Of a stretch of DNA of 64,000 nt, positions 39,456-49,904 are shown in pieces (position 1 is the stretch's first letter; the number at the start of each line of letters is the position of its first letter). The notes beneath the pieces are model-generated. The model was not told the origin of the DNA, did no database searches, and saw only the letters and a list, made by a program, of their open reading frames with translations. The stretch is from Gavia stellata (Eukaryota > Chordata > Aves > Gaviiformes > Gaviidae), in NCBI RefSeq assembly GCF_030936135.1, contig NC_082595.1, positions 23,573,930-23,637,929 of the forward strand, written 5' to 3'. The position numbers and the translations under genes were made by a program.

Positions 39456-40328
39456 AGCAAAGACACAACACAAATCTCTTGACACCTACCCACACACTGC
39501 TCCCTTCCATGACCACAACCTAATCCCTCTTCATTACAGAGCCATGGAGGAAACAAAATGCCACAACACATTTAAGCCTCTATAGAGGTAAAGGACAAAG
39601 ACCCCCGTGGCTTACTGTGCAACAGTAATCAGTACTACTTTCCATGATCCACTTGCAAGAAACCACTTCTGCAACTAATTTAATGTCGCAAATTTGCCTA
39701 TGCATTTAATCAATCACAGAAGCCCGGTTCACGCTAGGACAATCAGATGATGTTATCAATTTCACTGCTAATGAGCACTGAGGAACAGAACACAGTTTTC
39801 AGTAGGTACAAATAAAAGTGTTAGGCACTGTTTGTGTTCACTTAACAGTGAAGAACAGTTGCATATCCTTCCCTCAGAGGCAGGCACTTGTGTCCAGGAA
39901 TGACAACAGAAGTATCAGCAGGTCCTCTGAATGTTATTATTTCCTGGAGCCAGTTCAGCCGTTCCTCCAAATCAGGAGAAGCACCACTGTTGCCAGGGCA
40001 GGTACACTGTTGTAAAAACCACATAGCCAAGATCCAAATGCGGGTACTAGGGCTGCCCGAGAATAAAAGTTCTGTGAGGTAAGATGAGAATTAGGCTTCT
40101 AAGTGAAGTCAACTGCCTTGGGGCATTTGATTCAGCAATGTGCAATAGCAAGATAAAAGTAAGACTTTAAGAACATGTTGGTTTCCTGCTTTTGAAGTGT
40201 ATTTGTGCATTCAGCTGGCAAAGGTAATGGCAGATGATTTTAGAAGGTTGCACTTTAATTCCTACTCACGTTCCAAATGCAATTCATTCTGAAAAAAATC
40301 TTTAAAAATTTTAACAGGCTCAAAAGGC

Positions 40329-40376
40329 TTGATCCTAGTCCCGTTGATGTCCGGGGAAATTTTGCCAATCATGTCA
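40329..40376. repeat. old palindromic-repeat fragment
   Basis: Contains gatcctagtcccgttgatgt followed by ggaaattttgccaat, resembling one arm of the old amniote palindromic repeats built on gatcc...cccattgaagtcaatgg. One arm only, low confidence. Confidence 0.3.
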
Positions 40377-40785
40377 CAAGAACAATTAACTGGAGAGGGG
40401 AAGGCAGGAAGTTAGATGTCTGTAATCCTGCCACCTTTCCCGTTCAACACTGCCCAAGGAAGCACATGGTCTGCAACACTCAACAGGACAGCATGGCACA
40501 GCATCCCCTTCACTAGGACGGGGGCTGCATCCATCAGAGTCATTGGCTGGTAGCCCCAAAGCCATCACTGATCTGCCTTCACTAGTAGGTTCATGGCTAT
40601 AGTCTAAATGGAATCACTCCCCAACAAGAAAATTCAAAAAAGGTTAATGCATCCTGGGATATTCTCCCAGACAGTCCCTATGTAACCATGCCCTCTCATG
40701 TGAGACAGTATGTAAGAGACCCTCCCACAGAAAGGGGTCACCTTCAGAACAGAAAGCAAGGAGAACCATGGTCCTTCTTCTACCA

Positions 40786-40880
40786 AAAGGAAACTGAGAC
40801 ACAGAGATGAAGCAACCCATCCAGTCACACAGCAAGCCTATGGAAGATCATGGAGCTGAAAACACATTTCTTTTGTCTCT
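40786..40880 (-). mobile_element. MIR/CORE-SINE-like fragment
   Basis: The plus strand carries aggaaactgagacacagaga followed by aagcaaccc...cagtcacacagcaag and gagctgaaaac. This is the order of the reverse-complemented MIR 3' half and core. Old and truncated, without a visible promoter half. Confidence 0.6.
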
Positions 40881-40884
40881 TCTA

Positions 40885-42470
40885 ACACCTTAACTTAAAA
40901 GCAGCTGAGTGGCAGTTTTCAGGAAGGGGAAAAAATAAAAAAGAAAACAAATATTCAGACCTGATGTCTGTGTCAATGAATGCCGGTTACTTTTCTTTCT
41001 TGCTTATAAGAATCTACGTTGTCTACATCCTTCTCAGTGTAAAAGGCTATGCATTTTCTTACTCAAAATATGGAAATGTTCTCTATCGTCGTACGAATGT
41101 TCTCTATCCTCGTACGATCCCACAGACTGAGGGGAAATACACCGTTTGATGTAAAACTTCAGAAGGAAACACAAATGGTCCCCATGGAGAGATAACCCCT
41201 TCTTCTATCTGCATCTGTCAAGTTTGACTCATGACAGAACTATGACCCCAAAATAACATTTTAATAAGTGTTTACATGCTACGACTCCCCAAAGACTAGG
41301 CTGATAAAATTCTTCCTCAGAACTAATTACGCTTCAAGAGAAGGTTACCCTCGGCGGATGCAGCGAAAAACAGGACAGAGCTAGACCCTTCTTCGGCAAG
41401 TGCGGGGCTCCTCCTTGTGGATGTCTTTGCAAAATTGCGCGCTTTGCACGTATTCCCATGAAAAGACGAAAGAAACTGAAGTCATGCATCAACATGCCTA
41501 GAATTTCCACTACCTATGTTAGTTACATTAAAAGTATGTGAACATATTAGCATGCCTCTCCTTCTTCTCCTGCCCTTCTCCCTGATGGGACAAGGCGGGA
41601 CAGATCAGCTGGCTGATCTCTGTGGAATTTTTCCTTACTGTGTTGTTCAGGATCAGAGCATTGGAAATGTAATGCTGCAGCAGCCGTTTGGTATTATGAT
41701 CCTGTGCTATGTAGACTGTGAAGTGGACAAGACCAGACATTGCCTTTTCAGGTGTACAGGTGAGAAAACTCGTGGAGACACATACCTGAAGATCTGAGAG
41801 AGATAGAATGTCTTGGTGCTCTACATTCCATCCTACGCATTTCAGACCAGTTTCTATCTGCCCCAGACCACGGGAGCAGCGATGAAGCAGCGTGAAAGTG
41901 CATGGAGATTTAAAATCTTACCCTTTTCATCTTAATGTCCAAAAAAAGAAGGCTTCTACTGCTGACAGAAGCTCTTCAGCTTGGCAGAGATAAGAGGAAA
42001 GATTAAGTCCATGCTAGTATCAGTAGATGTGCAGTTCAGCTTTTGAAATCCCCATGTCAAGACCCAGACTACTGCTGCTGGTACATATTCCCAGAGCAAT
42101 CGTGAAAACAACGGGAGTCTCAAGCACATCTCTTTGAGCTATCCAGCACACAACCCTTCCCAAAGTAGTCTGGTTTAGAGCCATGGTATAGTCCACCATT
42201 GCATGATTATTCACTGGAGCATCAAACACTTTGGTTGTATATGTGTTTGAGGAATGAAAAGAGCTGAAAAGATCAGTCCTCCCACAGTCAACCAAGCCAT
42301 ATAATTCATTCAATTCATTCATTCACTCCTTGTTCTGATGGCAAGACATAGTTTCCAGCCAGAATGTATGCCTAATGTATGTCCACTTGCTCTTTTGCTA
42401 CCATGGTTCTCCCTCCTTTTTCCCCCTGTCATTGTCACTGCTAAACGCTTGGTCTCCCAGCCTTCATTTT
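40885..42470. other. non-coding stretch, no gene seen
   Basis: No exon recognised. It includes a small CpG-containing patch at about 41345-41460 and the 21-bp duplication at 41075-41116. An attcattc-type simple repeat lies near 42303-42327. Confidence 0.5.
41075..41116. repeat. 21-bp tandem duplication
   Basis: aatgttctctatcgtcgtac+g at 41075-41095 is repeated at 41096-41116 with one G-to-C difference. Both copies end in cgtacg, a CpG-containing palindrome. Confidence 0.9.
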
Positions 42471-42479
42471 GCTGGTTAA

Positions 42480-42960
42480 ACAAGAAAAGTTGTTGTAGTC
42501 TCTTCTTGTACTTTATGACTCAATAGACCTGGGGCTGTGCTAACACCTGTTCTAGTCTGAGTTTATCTTCCTTGAACATGGGGTGACCAGAATTATCAGA
42601 GATACCTATATCGGGATCAGAGATTAACTTCTCCAGAGCATTAATTCTTCCCTGTCTTCAGTGGGAATATCTTATCAGAAACATCCTACACTTACTTTTG
42701 ATAGCAGGATGTCATGGCTAAATATATACTGATGTACACATGTGGTCTTTCCACAGTCTGCAATTTCCAATTTGCAAAAGAAATTCTTGTGCAATATGGT
42801 GAATCGGGAACAAACAGCTTCATGTCTCTGGAGTCACTGTCCTCATGAAAGTTATTGAAATCACCATTTTATAATGTTCACCTACTACTGTATCAACAGA
42901 AGGTTGTTTCTCTTCCGCCATAGGTGAGGTTTGTTATTCCGGTTAGCCTTCAATGTTCAT
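42480..42960 (-). mobile_element. ancient CR1/L3-like fragment
   Basis: Reading the plus strand, tcttcttgtactttat...ccttgaacatggggtgaccagaatta parallels the segment of the young CR1 that reads ccttcttgtagtgaggggcacaaaactgaa in reverse orientation, and the order of flanking blocks fits. Strongly decayed. The right half is assigned with less certainty. Confidence 0.45.
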
Positions 42961-42969
42961 ACCATATTT

Positions 42970-44170
42970 AAAGGAATATATTTCTTTCAACCACAAATGA
43001 TCAATCTCAATATTCCCTGACTTCACTAGTGATTTATGAAATCTACCGCTCTAATAGTATATTTATGCATTCCAAAGAGTTTGTGCATCCTCATCTCTAG
43101 AAACTGCCTTGGTAGGAGCTGAAAAAACCTCAGAGACAGACTTTTGGCCCCAGCAAGCTCTCTTTTGGTACAACCTGTGATGTTCACCAGAACCTCTGAC
43201 CAAAAGTGCCTAGAACTCCACGACAAAGAGATCTCAGTGCACGCCTGGCCTCTCATCCCTCCAGCTCACACTTTTCAGGAAATCCACATTGCCTGCTTTC
43301 AGCAAAAGGCCTGTGCTGTAAGATAACGTTTACTCTTTCTGGCATATACAATATATCACATTATCATGTCAGAGTTTGAGTATCAGTCTGAAATGCATGC
43401 TGTTCATGTTTATTTTGTTTACTTGTACAGAACCTAGACAGCGCTTTGCACTAAAAAAGTCATGTGAAAAGTCATACATCAAACACAGAATGGGCAAAAC
43501 TGTATCAGCGCACAAAGTCACTATCTCAAATTAAGCTTTGGGCTGTCAGAGATCATTACAATTTCAAAAGCATATTTTCATTAAGAAAAAAAAGCAGTAA
43601 CAGTCCTTTTTTTTTTTTTTTTTTTAAAGGAACTTTGTCCAAAATTCAAGCCATTACCCTAAGGAACAGTAAGTATAGCAGCTCTTTGTTGGTGCAGAAG
43701 GGCCTGTCCTTAGACTAGCTGAGAATGATTAACAAGAGCTCTCTAAATAGTTACTTAATTTCTGAGATGGCTGTGTAATCTGCAGTAATAACTTATTTCT
43801 TCATCTTACAGGCTCATGGAAATCTTCCACCCTGGCTAAATAACCTGAGTGAAAAAGACCATTTCATCTGCTGATTGTAACAAATAAATAAAAAGCTTAC
43901 CACAGGAAGACGAGTTCATCCCTTTCAGCTATGTAACGTTGCCATCTAGTGATCATCTCCAGATGTTACGCACGAGAGGACCCACCAGGTTGTGTTTAAA
44001 TTTCCTAGCCTTATCCTGAATCACCAGGGAACCTCACACCTGCAATTCCATCCTGGCTGACAAAACTCAGTCAAACCGATTTCTAACAGTGTTGGAGAGA
44101 CATCTTTTCTGTATATGCTGCATATATATATCTTCAGGGCAAATTGATACAGACCAAATGTTGGCTCCTA
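42970..44170. other. non-coding stretch, no gene seen
   Basis: No exon or transposon recognised. A 19-base T run lies at 43607-43625. Confidence 0.5.
43607..43625. repeat. poly(T) run, 19 bases
   Basis: An uninterrupted run of 19 T, preceded by an A-rich tract (gaaaaaaaag). No retrocopy body was recognised on the minus strand. Confidence 0.9.
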
Positions 44171-44178
44171 ATCTATTC

Positions 44179-44226
44179 ACAGAATTACTACAGTTGGAAA
44201 AGACCTGTAAGATCATCAAGTCCAGC
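44179..44226 (-). mobile_element. CR1 3'-end fragment
   Basis: acagaattactacagttggaaaagacctgtaagatcatcaagtcca (in pieces) is the reverse-complemented avian CR1 3' terminus, retaining under 50 bp. It is in the same orientation as the ORF1 fragment 0.7 kb to the right, so both could be ends of one internally deleted copy, though nothing CR1-like was seen between them. Confidence 0.85.
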
Positions 44227-44234
44227 CAGAACAG

Positions 44235-44940
44235 ATTTTTTTTACCCTAATTAAGGCTCTAAGTTAATGGTGATCTATAAAGAGAGGGATAATAGAAAAC
44301 TATGCTTGCAAGTCAACAGTGAGAGGTAACAACTGGAAAACAGAAAATTCTCAACGAACACTTATTCCATATTCAGATTTGAAAAGTCAGCAGATGATAA
44401 TCATTCACTATGATCAACCTTGACTAAAGAGCAGTTTTCCACAACAGGAATAATACAGATACCCAAGACATTAAAAAGGGGAGGGGAAAAACAGTGGGCA
44501 ACAATAAAAAAATCACCAAGTGGAGAAAAACAACCAGGGAAAACCCTTTAAGGATGAAAGCACACCAGCATCCACTCAACGTGGAGAGCTTTGAAGTATC
44601 TGGCATTGCCAGCACTGGGCAGTCTGAGAGGCAATATTTGTGTGGTACTGGCTGTGTACCTGCATTGCAGGATATTTTGAGACATAGATGATAATGATGA
44701 TTTTTACCCTCTGGTCTTCCTATGTCTGACTCAGATGGTGGCCAATGGAGATCACTGGAGTTTGGGAGACTCCAGCTAGGCCACTCAAAAAATTTACTGC
44801 TAATCTAAAACTCTGCTGTGCCTGGGCAAACAGCAGGTCTAAATATCTTCACAGGGAGAAAACAGAAGGAATCACTGACTTATGTACTGCCCCCTGCCAA
44901 ACCCTGGATTGCTGGCACATAGCACTTTCTTTCAATAAAA
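44235..44940. other. non-coding stretch between two CR1 pieces
   Basis: No CR1-like or other recognisable sequence was found here on the minus strand, although CR1 pieces flank it. Confidence 0.5.
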
Positions 44941-44947
44941 ACAAAAC

Positions 44948-45365
44948 ATTGATCAGCTGGCTCTTCCTGTTTCTTCCCTCGTCGTTCCCTGACAATAGAA
45001 GGATGGAGGAGAACACCACTTGTGCTCCTAATCCCCCAACCAGTTGTCCCAAGGCCCTGAAGTCTCTCTTGATGGCCCTCAGACTTTTTGTTGTAACTTC
45101 ATCGCTGCCTACTTGAAGAATCAATAATGGATAATAATCTGAGGCCCGGATCAGGGTAGGAAGTTTTCTTGTCACATCTTTAACATAGGCCTCAGGGAAG
45201 CAGCAGACTTCCCTAAGAAGTGGGTCCAGTCTGCATATCGGGCCTTCTGGTCCCCTCAGGAGAGGGGATGACATAATGAGTTATCCGCCCTTCATACTTT
45301 TTTCTGCTCATCTGAATACTCCTCTGTTGCTAGCATTTTGAGTTCAACTTTTTGATGCATTTTGG
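44948..45365 (-). pseudogene. CR1 ORF1 esterase (SGNH/GDSL-type) domain fragment
   Basis: The first protein of CR1 elements carries an SGNH-hydrolase (esterase) domain, and this fragment matches it. An open frame (45274 to 44849) reads LLRGPEGPICRLDPLLREV, then DVTRKLPTLI, SDYYPLLILQVGSDEV, AIKRDFRALGQLV, GAQVVFSSI and SGNDEGRNRKSQLIN. Upstream, to about 45365, EEYSDEQ-like sequence continues in another frame after a stop. At block I the family's G-D-S nucleophile is S-S-P here, so the catalytic Ser is gone. The block with the catalytic His is absent because similarity stops near residue 109. The last 32 codons of the frame are unrelated sequence. CR1 copies normally keep their 3' end, so an ORF1-only piece is unusual; deletion or rearrangement is inferred. 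Confidence 0.85.
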
Positions 45366-45644
45366 TGCTGTAAGGAAAGATTCAGAAAACTAGCTAGCGC
45401 TATTGGCTGAGGGCCTAATCCAAAATATACAACAAAGATTGACTGTATTGTTTCTTATGGCTTACTGTTTCTGAGCACAGAACACAGTAGAACTGTTTTT
45501 CAACTGCACTTCAATCATTATTTACTTCCTTTTTAATTCTTATAGCTGAGTGGGCTCTTTCTTTTAAGCTGATTTTTCAGACAAACCAAGTCCTTATTTT
45601 GGATTCAGCGCTGACTAAAATGCAACCAGAAAATAAAGACCGGA

Positions 45645-45705
45645 ACTCAACTCTGCCTCCTCCCAGCTACGTATCTTAACCACTAAACCACAAACACACA
45701 CCCTT
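45645..45705 (-). mobile_element. possible tRNA-derived SINE/MIR-like fragment
   Basis: ggaactcaactctgcctcct...cttaaccactaaaccac on the plus strand resembles the reverse complement of a tRNA-type promoter half (A-box side ctaaccactaaaccac). Short and diverged. Confidence 0.35.
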
Positions 45706-45709
45706 GGGA

Positions 45710-47055
45710 CAGAAATTCAAAGCTAACATACCATGTTAGGCAGCAACATTGCCCCTTCTCTAAGTGTGATTAAAAAGAAATCAGTCACACAAAACTATTT
45801 TGTAGGGAGTCTCCTACCATAGACCAACTCCATGAGCACTTGCAGAATCAAGCAGCCCACAAGCTAGAGGCAGAAGAACAATTTCATTTCTATGCCTGCA
45901 GAGGGTTCAGACATCATTTAGTACCTAGGCTGCTTCACTTGTCAAGACAAGGATAATCCCTAACATGTACAGAGGGACAGTGCAGACACTTGGGGAACTC
46001 CAGTCAAGCAAAGATGCCCCTGTGTAAGTTAGAAACCTCCAAGGTTTAAACAGCAGCTATACAAAGCTCTTTGGGTCATAATTTAGGATTCAAGGACCTG
46101 AACTTATTCTAAATACAATCTCAAGCACATAAATTTCAGCTTGCACTTGGCCTTGTCCCTACCATCTCTCTGTACAATAAGCCTTGAGCTGTAAGGGAGG
46201 TTCCTAAACTCAGTGGGACCACTAACGCAGTAACCATAGTTAAGAGGGAGATGAAACTAGAACAACCTTGCAGCAACAGGAAAACAAAACTATTCACATG
46301 CAAAAGGTATTAATCTACAGCCAAGTCTGCAAAACTGCATGCCTCAAAATTGCTTCTCTTGCTCTAACAAGCCTGCTATGGAGATAGATTGATAGAGAAC
46401 CCCTGAGTCATCTTATTCTGTATCTGTGGTAGTGCTTTGCAGATTTTATGGCCATCCAACAATACCCTTTTCTTTCTGTAATTGGCTCTGCTCAATACTT
46501 CACAGCCATTTTTGTTCTCTGCCTTTCCAGAGAGTTAAAAGGATTTAGACTTTAACTCAGGAGAGAAATTAAACCTCTAATTAGACCAGGTGTGTCTAGG
46601 ATTGCATTCCCCAGGAAACCTAAATAATTATACTTTCATTTTACAAATTTATAAATCATTAGAATGCAAAACCTGTAAATAGGAATTAGTCAGAAGTTTA
46701 AAACCGTACTGAAACACCAGGAATGAGTGCATGCTTCCCACACTGAAAACGTCCCACAAAGCATTAAATTCCTGATCCAAAGCTCAGTGGAATTAGTGAA
46801 AAGAGACCCACGGGGGTTTGGATCAAACCTGAAACCCTGTAGGCATACAGTGTTTAACCAGATAGAGCTGCCCTGGCTTGAAAGAAACAGCTCAGGAGCT
46901 GCAGATTAGCTTACCCAATGAGTTATATGAACTTCCCAAGGCCCGTGTAGAGGCTTTGCCTAAAGGATGAGAGCATGAATAAAGCTGGACCTGTGGTGCT
47001 AAGTGCCTCTGAACAAGAAACAGTCTGCCTGCAGCTCAAAGAAAATTAAAGTGCA
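45710..47055. other. non-coding stretch, no gene seen
   Basis: No exon or RNA gene recognised. It contains the small palindromic repeat at 46772-46828. Confidence 0.5.
46772..46828. repeat. small palindromic repeat with gatccaaa ends
   Basis: ctgatccaaagc at the left and gtttggatcaaac at the right form imperfect inverted ends about 57 bp apart, with ctcagtggaattagtgaa between. The layout matches old amniote palindromic repeats. Assignment by memory of the pattern. Confidence 0.4.
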
Positions 47056-47061
47056 AAAGAA

Positions 47062-47155
47062 GAAACAATTTGCTTAAGGTCACATAGGAGAATCAGAATT
47101 ACTATACATGTCATCTGAATCCAGTTCTTGTGGCTCATCTCCTAACCCTGAGCTC
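47062..47155 (-). mobile_element. MIR/CORE-SINE-like fragment
   Basis: tttgcttaaggtcacatagg then catctgaatccagttcttg and catctcctaaccctgagctc on the plus strand give the order of a reverse-complemented MIR-type element: core, then B-box side, then promoter half. The 148-codon plus frame starting at 47108 overlaps it and is not supported as a gene. Confidence 0.5.
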
Positions 47156-47164
47156 TGCGTGCTG

Positions 47165-48245
47165 CATTGGAACATTTTACGCTTCACCCAGCCTCTCTGG
47201 CTAACACTACTAGTGCAGGGAAAAGCAGGTCTTCCTGAGATAAACACACATCAAACTCACTCTTTGCAAGGAAGAAAAGGTTATCCTGATAGCTCTCCTG
47301 AGCAGATAGATCTATGGAGAAAGGTTACCCATGTGCAAATCAAAAAGCCCTCAAAGGACAGGGCTGCTCATATCTCAAAGGGTATTTCTGTGCTATTAGT
47401 TGGATTGCTTGACTGTCCAAGAAAAAACACCTGTGGAAATCAAGCACATGGCATTTATGGTTTATCCATTCTGATCTACAAGGATGAAACCTGCTCACGT
47501 TGGTCAGATAAGCATCCACTGATTTTCTCAATCATGGAACAAATGCTGCCATGACAGTAATTAAAAAAAAAAACCCAAAACAACCCTTCTGAGGCATTCA
47601 TCAACCTGAACATCTGCCAGGGAATTCAGAAAAGTAATGGCCCATATTAAGGTTCTTATACAAAAGGTTTAAAAGGATACTGTCTCCGCCTTATACTACG
47701 TCTACTAAAAGAAGTTACACATGGAAAATAATTACATACAATATACATCTCCAAAAGGGAATGAACATTGGTTCAGAGTGTATACAATTTTTCCTAGGAG
47801 CTGTCTCTACTCACCTTAGTCATAAATCTCTCCATGGACAAAGCAGCCATAACAGCTAGCAGGCATCTCAAAACCTCAAAGCAAAGAAATACTAAAGAAA
47901 GGTGACTTTGAGAATCACATGGCAGCTAAGGACAAAGCAAATATGACTTATAGTAACCAAAGGAATAAAGTCGAGTAAAATGAGACTTGGATCCTAGTAT
48001 TTTAGACAGATTTTGACATATACAAGAAAGAAAATACTGTTAAAAGCCAGTTTTCAGAGTCTATTTCGTATTTTCCTATTAGTTCAAACAAGCAGGGAAA
48101 CAAATCTCATTAAAGACAGATTCCACATTTCAAGTCTGTAGTAGCTTTTAGCTCTTCTTTATGCAGTAGCTTTAGGTAGTGATACTACATTTCCTCAATT
48201 TACCTATTTTTTTATTAAAAGATACTCAGCACAGAATTTGGAAAG
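47165..48245. other. non-coding stretch, no gene seen
   Basis: Nothing recognisable apart from the chance frame running to 47554, which shows no family features. Confidence 0.45.
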
Positions 48246-48249
48246 TTAA

Positions 48250-49900
48250 GATAGATCTTGGGCTGCCTGGTCCCCTGAGTCAGAGGACCACGAGTGTGGG
48301 AACCGTGACTTTCCATTTGTGAGCACTGACATCGTAAAGGACCAGCTGAAAGTTCACAAATTCATGGGGCCTGATGGGTGTCATCCCAGAGTTCTGAAGG
48401 AGCTAGCAGATGTTATGGCAGAACCCCTCTCAATCATCTACCAAAGGTCTTGGGAGTCTGGGGAGGTCTCTGCTGACTGGAAGCTAGCCAACGTTACTCC
48501 AATTTACATGAAGGGCATGAAGAAAGACCCACAGAACTACAGACCTGTTAGTTTAACCTCAGTACCTGGAAAAATTATGGAGAAGATTACACTGGCTACT
48601 ACTGAAAGGTATTTAAAGAATAATGCAATCACCAGGCACAGTCAACATGGGTTCACAAAGGGAAAGTCCTGTTTAACTAATCTGATATCCTTCTATGCTA
48701 AGGTCACCCGCCTAGCAGATGAAGGGAAGGCCGTGGATGTAGTTTTTCTGGATTTTAGGAAGGCTTTTGATACTGTCCTTCACCGCATTCTTCTGGACAA
48801 GTTGTCCAACTGTGGGATGAGCAGGTTCATGGTGTACTGGGTGAAGAACTGGGTGAACAGTAGGGCTCAAAGGGCTGTAGTGAATGGGGCTACATCTGGC
48901 TGGCAACCAGTCACCAGCAGTGTTCCTCAGGGTTCAACTGTAGGGCCAGTTCTGTTCAATATATTTATCAACGATCTGGATGCAGGAGTTGAATGCACCA
49001 TTAAGCAAGTTTGCTGATGATACCAAACTAGGAGGTGTTGTTGACTCTCTTGAGGGACAAGATGCCTTGCGGAGGGATCTAGATAGATTGGAGCATTGGG
49101 CAATGATTAATGGGATAAAATTTAACAAGTCCAAATGCTGGATTATGCACCTAGGATGGAGTAACGCTGGGCACAAGCATAAATTGTGAGAGGAGTGGCT
49201 GGCAAGCAGCCCTGCAGAAAGGGATCTGGGGCTGCTGGTTGACAGAAGGCTCAGTATGAGTCAGCAGCATGCCCTGGCAGCCAAGAGGGCAAACCACATC
49301 TTGAGGTGTGTCAAACACAGCATAACCAGCCCGTCAAAATGAGGTGATTATCCCGTTGTATTCAGTATTAATGCAGCCTCACCTTGAATACTGCGTGCAG
49401 TTCTGGGCTTCACAATTTAAGAATAACGTGGAGGTCCTTGAATGCATCCAGAGGAGGGCAACAAAGCTGGTGAAAGGGCTGGAAGGAATGTCCTATGAGG
49501 AATGGCTAAGGACTTTGAGCTTGTCTAGTTTGGAGAAAAGGAGGCTGAGGAGCCACCTCATTGCTCTCTACAGCTTCCTGAGGAGGGGAAGTACAGAGGG
49601 AGGTGCTGATCTCTTTGCCCTGGTATCCAGTGATAGGACGCGTGGGAATTGTTCAAAGCTGCCCCAGGGGAGGTTTAGACTGGACATCAGGAAGCATTTC
49701 TTTACCAAGAGGGTGGTCAAACACTGGAACAGGCTTCCTAGAGATGTGGTCGATGCCCCAAGCCTGTCAGTGTTTAACAGGCAATTGGACAATGCCCTTA
49801 ATAACATGCTTTAACTTTTGTTCAGCCCTGAATTGGTCAGGCAGTTAAACTAGATGATCATTGTAGGTCCCTTCCAACTGAAATATTCTATTCCATTCTA
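48250..49900 (+). mobile_element. CR1 LINE, 5'-truncated, moderately old copy
   Basis: The body begins inside ORF2 near 48250 and runs to a complete 3' end at 49900: agatgatcattgtaggtccc, ttccaactg, then attctattccattcta, the degenerate octamer tail. Frame damage shows it is older than the minus-strand copy at 27.8-29.6 kb. Its amino-acid sequence also differs, so it is probably another CR1 subfamily. Confidence 0.92.
48319..49814 (+). pseudogene. CR1 ORF2 reverse transcriptase, frameshifted
   Basis: The first open part (48319-49017) holds [18 protein letters not shown], palm motif LDFRKAF (residues 144-150) and SVPQGSTVG (201-209). Just before the FADD box one extra base near 49000 shifts the frame. 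The next frame contains FADDTKLGG and stops at 49187-49189, with coding similarity continuing through that stop. A second shift near 49335 leads into 49344-49814, which carries [24 protein letters not shown] and [15 protein letters not shown] up to the natural C-terminus. With two shifts and a stop it cannot make a working RT. Confidence 0.9.
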
Positions 49901-49904
49901 AGAT

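Noticed and set aside
47108..47554. 148-codon plus-strand frame
   Set aside because: Starts inside a MIR-like fragment, has no family features and no convincing splice or promoter context.
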